In this document: one piece after another, positions 63,169 to 64,000 of the stretch | Layout: the number at the start of each line of letters is the position of its first letter | How positions within the stretch are numbered: position 1 is the first letter of the stretch | Source: Bifidobacterium asteroides | GTDB lineage: Bacteria; Actinomycetota; Actinomycetes; Actinomycetales; Bifidobacteriaceae | Assembly: GCF_009683175.1 (NCBI RefSeq) | Contig: NZ_WKKW01000003.1 | Location: forward strand, 166,880 to 230,879 | DNA: 64,000 nucleotides | Direction: 5' to 3' | The notes under the pieces: model-generated | Told to the model about the DNA's origin: nothing | The model's database searches: none | What the model saw: the letters and a program-made list of their open reading frames with translations, nothing else | Translations under genes and position numbers: made by a program

Positions 63169-63211
63169 TTGAGGCGGGTGGATGGGGGTTGTGACCCACC
63201 TGCCGGCCTTC

Positions 63212-64000
63212 TTACTCGAGTGAAGTGTGTAGGAGCTGACGTATTTCTCTCCTATGGCGGCGTGAGGCCAGGACCCCGCCCATGCCGGTCATGCCGGTGG
63301 CCAGGGCGAGGATGATGCCTTCGCCGCCGGCATGAGGGAGCACGCCTGCAGGCAGGTATGTGTATCTGAGGGAGGTGTCGGTCAGGATGCGTCCTGCGCC
63401 GCCCATTGCATAGTCGACGCTGACTGTGACCGTACCTGGCTGGTGTGCGGGTGTGAGCACGGTTACGCTGTTACCGTTGCTGACAGGAGCCAGGTTCGTA
63501 CCTGGGTCGGTGTCGAATCTGGCTGCAGTGATCACCGGCTGCAGGTTGAACAACACCGACACAGGGACGTTTGAGTCGTCGGTAGTGCCGTCGCCGAGCT
63601 GGCCATAGCTGTTTTCTCCCCAGGCGTATGCGTACCCGTTGCTGCCCACGGCCAGCGAATGATGGTCTCCGACGCTGAACCGTGTGGCTTGTAGCCCTTT
63701 GCTAGCGTCGGCTGGACTGGTGGGGTCGCGTACTGGCACAGGAACACTTGAGTTGCTGGTAGTGCCGTCGCCGAGCTGGCGATACAGGTTCCATCCCCAG
63801 GCGTATGCGTATCCGTTGTTGCCTACAGCTAGTGAGTGCTCGCCTCCAGCGTTGATCGCTGTGGCTTTGAGCCCTTTGCTCGCATCCTTGGGGCTGGTGG
63901 GGTCGCGCACGCGCACAGGAACTGTCGAATCTGCTGTGTTGCTGTTGCCGAGTTGGCCATAGTTGTTTAATCCCCAGGCGTAGGTGTATCCGTCGCTGCC
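63212..64000 (-). CDS. Second RCC1-repeat cell-wall protein, 5' part beyond window
   Basis: Open frame from the window edge to the stop at 63212; about 262 C-terminal residues seen. Three RCC1 blades (GSDGYTYAWGLNNYGQLGN, GNNGYAYAWGWNLYRQLGDGT, GSNGYAYAWGENSYGQLGDGT), the linking VRDPTSPADASKGLQATRFSVGD segments, the same TIG-like domain (ITAARFDTDPGTNLAPV) and a sorting tail LPHAGGEG, hydrophobic stretch, ASRRHRREIRQ. Tail and TIG domain are clearly homologous to the neighbour at 58951. It is a tandem paralogue on the same strand and upstream in the direction of transcription. Whether its start also carries a homopolymer run cannot be seen. Confidence 0.9.
   Translation of the reverse strand, partial: GSDGYTYAWGLNNYGQLGNSNTADSTVPVRVRDPTSPKDASKGLKATAINAGGEHSLAVGNNGYAYAWGWNLYRQLGDGTTSNSSVPVPVRDPTSPADASKGLQATRFSVGDHHSLAVGSNGYAYAWGENSYGQLGDGTTDDSNVPVSVLFNLQPVITAARFDTDPGTNLAPVSNGNSVTVLTPAHQPGTVTVSVDYAMGGAGRILTDTSLRYTYLPAGVLPHAGGEGIILALATGMTGMGGVLASRRHRREIRQLLHTSLE

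Larger units (their letters stand above)
62726..63211. other. Intergenic region between the two RCC1 protein genes
   Basis: 486 bp with no supported gene. It should hold the promoter of the RCC1 gene at 62725 (leftward). A GAAGGGG sequence lies about 10 nt before that ATG. A 27-bp imperfect palindrome (62947-62973; outer arms CGTTGT/ACAACG) lies about 220 bp upstream of the start, and a long hairpin (63096-63168) follows the stop of the second RCC1 gene. TTGACA occurs at about 62793-62798 on the minus strand without a clear -10 partner. Confidence 0.5.

Overview
The window is about 64 kb of GC-rich bacterial chromosome with the gene content and order of the family Bifidobacteriaceae (Actinobacteria). 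Supporting this are folC-smc, infC-rpmI-rplT, xerD-parA-scpA-scpB, the DUF3710/DUF3159/TRAM-methyltransferase row, a SigH/SigR-type sigma factor and a 24-residue bL37 ribosomal protein gene. A probable D-aspartate cross-bridge cassette and large RCC1-repeat surface proteins would fit a bee-associated Bifidobacterium; that placement is inference.

Layout. 1-4.8 kb is a lower-GC accessory sugar region. It holds a xylulokinase cut by the window edge, a divergent ROK repressor, a second ROK gene broken by a frameshift, the C-terminal remnant of a ribose-type ABC permease and a SIS-domain sugar-phosphate isomerase. 5-12.4 kb is core: NUDIX hydrolase, aminopeptidase P, folC and smc. 12.4-16 kb on the minus strand is a three-gene cassette (MurE-like ligase, ATP-grasp ligase, Asp/Glu racemase) that probably makes a D-Asp cell-wall cross-bridge. 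16-26.6 kb is housekeeping: exonuclease, sigma factor with a Cys-rich partner, bL37, aldose epimerase, ispH, ybaK, dedA, gap, an ArsC-like protein, thiN, azlCD and msrAB. 26.6-39.3 kb holds the IF3-L35-L20 operon with an AUU start, a spermidine-synthase-like membrane protein, xerD-parA-scpAB, typA, pheA-tyrA and xerC. 39.4-48.9 kb is an oligopeptide ABC importer with three tandem binding lipoproteins, two permeases and one fused double ATPase. 49-57.8 kb carries DUF3710, DUF3159, an RNA methyltransferase, a small lipoprotein coupled to a P-type ATPase, and aconitase. 57.8-64 kb holds a Bax-inhibitor-1 protein and two tandem RCC1-repeat cell-surface proteins.

The most striking signal is at the right end. 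The surface-protein gene at 58951-62725 has a run of 12 G (coding strand) directly after its signal peptide. With 12 G the signal peptide is out of frame with the 1.2-kb-residue body; 11 or 14 G would restore it. This looks like an ON/OFF phase-variable surface protein, captured here in the OFF state. It also contains two identical 180-bp blade repeats that could vary in number, an LPxAG-type wall-sorting tail, and a tandem paralogue sharing both the tail and a downstream structured element.
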